A DNA stretch of 64,000 nucleotides from Rhizobium sp. BT03 (lineage in GTDB: Bacteria > Pseudomonadota > Alphaproteobacteria > Rhizobiales > Rhizobiaceae): the NCBI RefSeq assembly GCF_030053155.1, contig NZ_CP125641.1, positions 186,001-250,000 of the forward strand. The letters are read 5' to 3'. How positions within the stretch are numbered: the first letter of the stretch is position 1; each line of letters starts with the position of its first letter. The notes beneath the pieces are model-generated. The model saw only the letters and a list, made by a program, of their open reading frames with translations, was not told the origin of the DNA and searched no databases. The position numbers and the translations under genes were made by a program. Positions 62,760 through 64,000 of this stretch are shown one piece after another.

Positions 62760-63479
62760 TCAGACGAAGTAATCAGGGAACTCCTTCCTGAGCTCTTCCA
62801 CTTTCGCGACGGTGCGGCTGAGATGCTCGCGGATCGCATCGACCGCACCCTGCTCATCGCGGGCGGCAATCGCGTCGATGATGGCGTGGTGACCGTCGAG
62901 GATGCTCATGATCTTGCCCTTTTCGGGCAGATGCAGACGGCGAAGGCGCTCGAGATGGCCGGACCGCTCGCGAACCAGTTGATGCAGGCTGCTGCGCTTG
63001 GCGCCTGCGAACAATGTCTGGTGAAAGAGTTCGTCGAGCTCCTGGAAGATGGCGATCTGATCGACGTCGTCGGCGACGGCCGACTGCATTTTGATGATCG
63101 AGCGGGCGCGCGTGATGACGGTTGGATCCGGGTCCGGATCGGTCGCGAGGCGGCGGCAGACTTCCGATTCCAGCGCGACGCGAAGGAAATGCGCCTCGTA
63201 AATCTGCAGGACGTCGATCCTGGTCACCACGGTGCGGGACTGCGGGTAAATGCGCACCAGGCCTTCCTGTTTAAGGAGCTGCAACGCGTCACGAATGGGG
63301 GTCTGGCTGACTTCATAGGTCTCGGTCAGCTCGGTGCGCGACAGCGTGGTGTCCGGCGGCAGCTGGATGGTGATGATGCGCTTTCTGAGATCATCATAGA
63401 CGCGCTGGACGGTGCTGCCGGCCGCGGCGGGAAAACCGGGTGCAGTCAGGCCAAATGTGGAGGCGAACTGGGAATTCAT
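62760..63479 (-). CDS. GntR-family (FCD) transcriptional regulator
   Basis: The 239-residue protein has an N-terminal winged helix (RVYDDLRKRIITIQLPPDTT, then SQTPIRDALQLLKQEGL) and a C-terminal FCD ligand domain (helices with E and H metal-binding residues, for example LFHQTLFAGA). FCD regulators usually bind organic or sugar acids. The ATG at 63479 is preferred over a TTG at 63488. It is convergent with the dehydrogenase gene and divergent from the dehydratase gene, which suggests control of both. Confidence 0.92.
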   Translation of the reverse strand: MNSQFASTFGLTAPGFPAAAGSTVQRVYDDLRKRIITIQLPPDTTLSRTELTETYEVSQTPIRDALQLLKQEGLVRIYPQSRTVVTRIDVLQIYEAHFLRVALESEVCRRLATDPDPDPTVITRARSIIKMQSAVADDVDQIAIFQELDELFHQTLFAGAKRSSLHQLVRERSGHLERLRRLHLPEKGKIMSILDGHHAIIDAIAARDEQGAVDAIREHLSRTVAKVEELRKEFPDYFV

Positions 63480-63563
63480 GTGAGGCAATCCTTTTCACTC
63501 CATTCATAGCTTTGCACGCTCTAATGCACAAGAATGCAAAGTTGCCGTTGATATATATGGGAA

Positions 63564-63579
63564 ACTAAAATATCAGTTG
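63564..63579. promoter_or_regulatory. Motif copy 3 between GntR and dehydratase genes
   Basis: ACTAAAATATCAGTTG is the third copy of the shared motif; its reverse complement reads ACTGATATTTTAGT, so the motif is a near-palindrome. It lies in the 144-bp intergenic region, 45 bases before the dehydratase start, and would allow autoregulation. Confidence 0.55.
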
Positions 63580-63623
63580 GAAGGAGGCGTGCAGAGGAGC
63601 ACGCAAAAAGGTGGGAGAAAGCC

Positions 63624-64000
63624 GTGGCCGCGAGGAAAACTTACGAAGAATTGCGGTCGGCCCGATGGATGCTGCCGGATGATCAACGTTCATTCGGTCA
63701 CCGGTCGCGGACCATGCAGATGGGCTATGCGCCGGAGGATTGGCAGGGAAAGCCGATCATCGCCGTCATCAACACCTGGTCCGACGCCCAGCCGTGCCAC
63801 ATGCATTTCCGCGAACGCGTGGAATGGGTGAAGCGGGGCATTCTTCAGTCGGGCGGGTTCCCGATGGAATTGCCTGCTCTTTCGCTTTCCGAGAATTTCG
63901 TCAAGCCGACGACGATGCTCTACCGCAACATGCTGGCGATGGAGACCGAGGAGCTGTTGCGCAGCCATCCTGTCGACGGCGCCGTTCTGATGGGCGGCTG
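63624..64000 (+). CDS. IlvD/Edd-family dehydratase, 3' end cut by the window
   Basis: The first 125 codons of an IlvD/Edd-type enzyme are present. The iron-sulfur cysteine is in SDAQPCHMHF, and GILQSGGFPMELPALSLSEN follows, a pattern typical of sugar-acid dehydratases (arabonate, xylonate or gluconate) more than of IlvD itself. The GTG start has GGGAG 7 bases upstream. With the GntR protein, the hydroxyacid dehydrogenase and the transporter it suggests sugar-acid catabolism. The stop lies beyond the window. Confidence 0.88.
   Translation, partial: MAARKTYEELRSARWMLPDDQRSFGHRSRTMQMGYAPEDWQGKPIIAVINTWSDAQPCHMHFRERVEWVKRGILQSGGFPMELPALSLSENFVKPTTMLYRNMLAMETEELLRSHPVDGAVLMGG

Overview
The window looks like chromosomal (or chromid) DNA of a fast-growing Rhizobium, probably of the R. 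leguminosarum/etli group. The evidence is high-GC coding with dense operons and short ATGA/GTGA overlaps, two chemoreceptors of the alphaproteobacterial type, a sitABCD manganese transporter with two Fur-family palindromes in its promoter, candidate EcfG (general stress response sigma) promoters, and a rhizobial-type intergenic palindromic repeat. The species assignment is inference. I found no tRNA, rRNA, CRISPR array, phage or insertion sequence.

Layout. 1-6.1 kb: the 3' part of a chemoreceptor, then separate ROK, AraC and LacI regulators and a TetR regulator. 6.1-11.4 kb: an RND efflux operon with two adaptors and one pump, divergent from the TetR gene across an operator. 11.4-21.3 kb: a lipoprotein alpha/beta hydrolase, an NCS1 permease, a second chemoreceptor, a DUF4272 protein, a CorA-like transporter, a small-molecule kinase, an MBL-fold hydrolase, a PemK-like toxin-antitoxin pair and a small exported protein. 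21.4-30.2 kb: the GlgE alpha-glucan operon glgE-treS-glgB, where glgE carries an extra amylase-like N-terminal half and treS is fused to maltokinase. 30.2-33.6 kb: an aminotransferase and ThDP enzyme operon divergent from an Lrp regulator. 33.7-41.4 kb: an unknown membrane-anchored protein, a palindromic repeat, an iron-type ABC transporter and sitABCD. 41.4-50.4 kb: two small unknown proteins behind a candidate EcfG promoter, divergent from a 2099-residue soluble hybrid histidine kinase with eleven tandem 92-residue HAMP units and from a second REC-kinase-REC protein. 50.4-51.4 kb: a lower-GC accessory patch with a small exported protein and an orphan ParD-like antitoxin. 51.5-55.5 kb: treZ and malQ. 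55.5-58.2 kb: an exported protein of unknown function and a DMT transporter. 58.3-64 kb: an Opp-type ABC transporter, a 2-hydroxyacid dehydrogenase, a GntR regulator and the 5' part of an IlvD/Edd-family dehydratase, apparently one catabolic regulon.

How the genes may work together. TreS converts trehalose and maltose, its maltokinase domain makes maltose-1-phosphate, GlgE polymerises it and GlgB branches the glucan; TreZ and MalQ act on maltodextrins and maltooligosyl-trehalose. Stress-type promoters before glgE and before the small genes beside the poly-HAMP kinase suggest a stress theme for the middle of the window, which is inference. The last 6 kb share a 14-16 bp near-palindrome in three intergenic regions, best explained as an operator of the local GntR protein.
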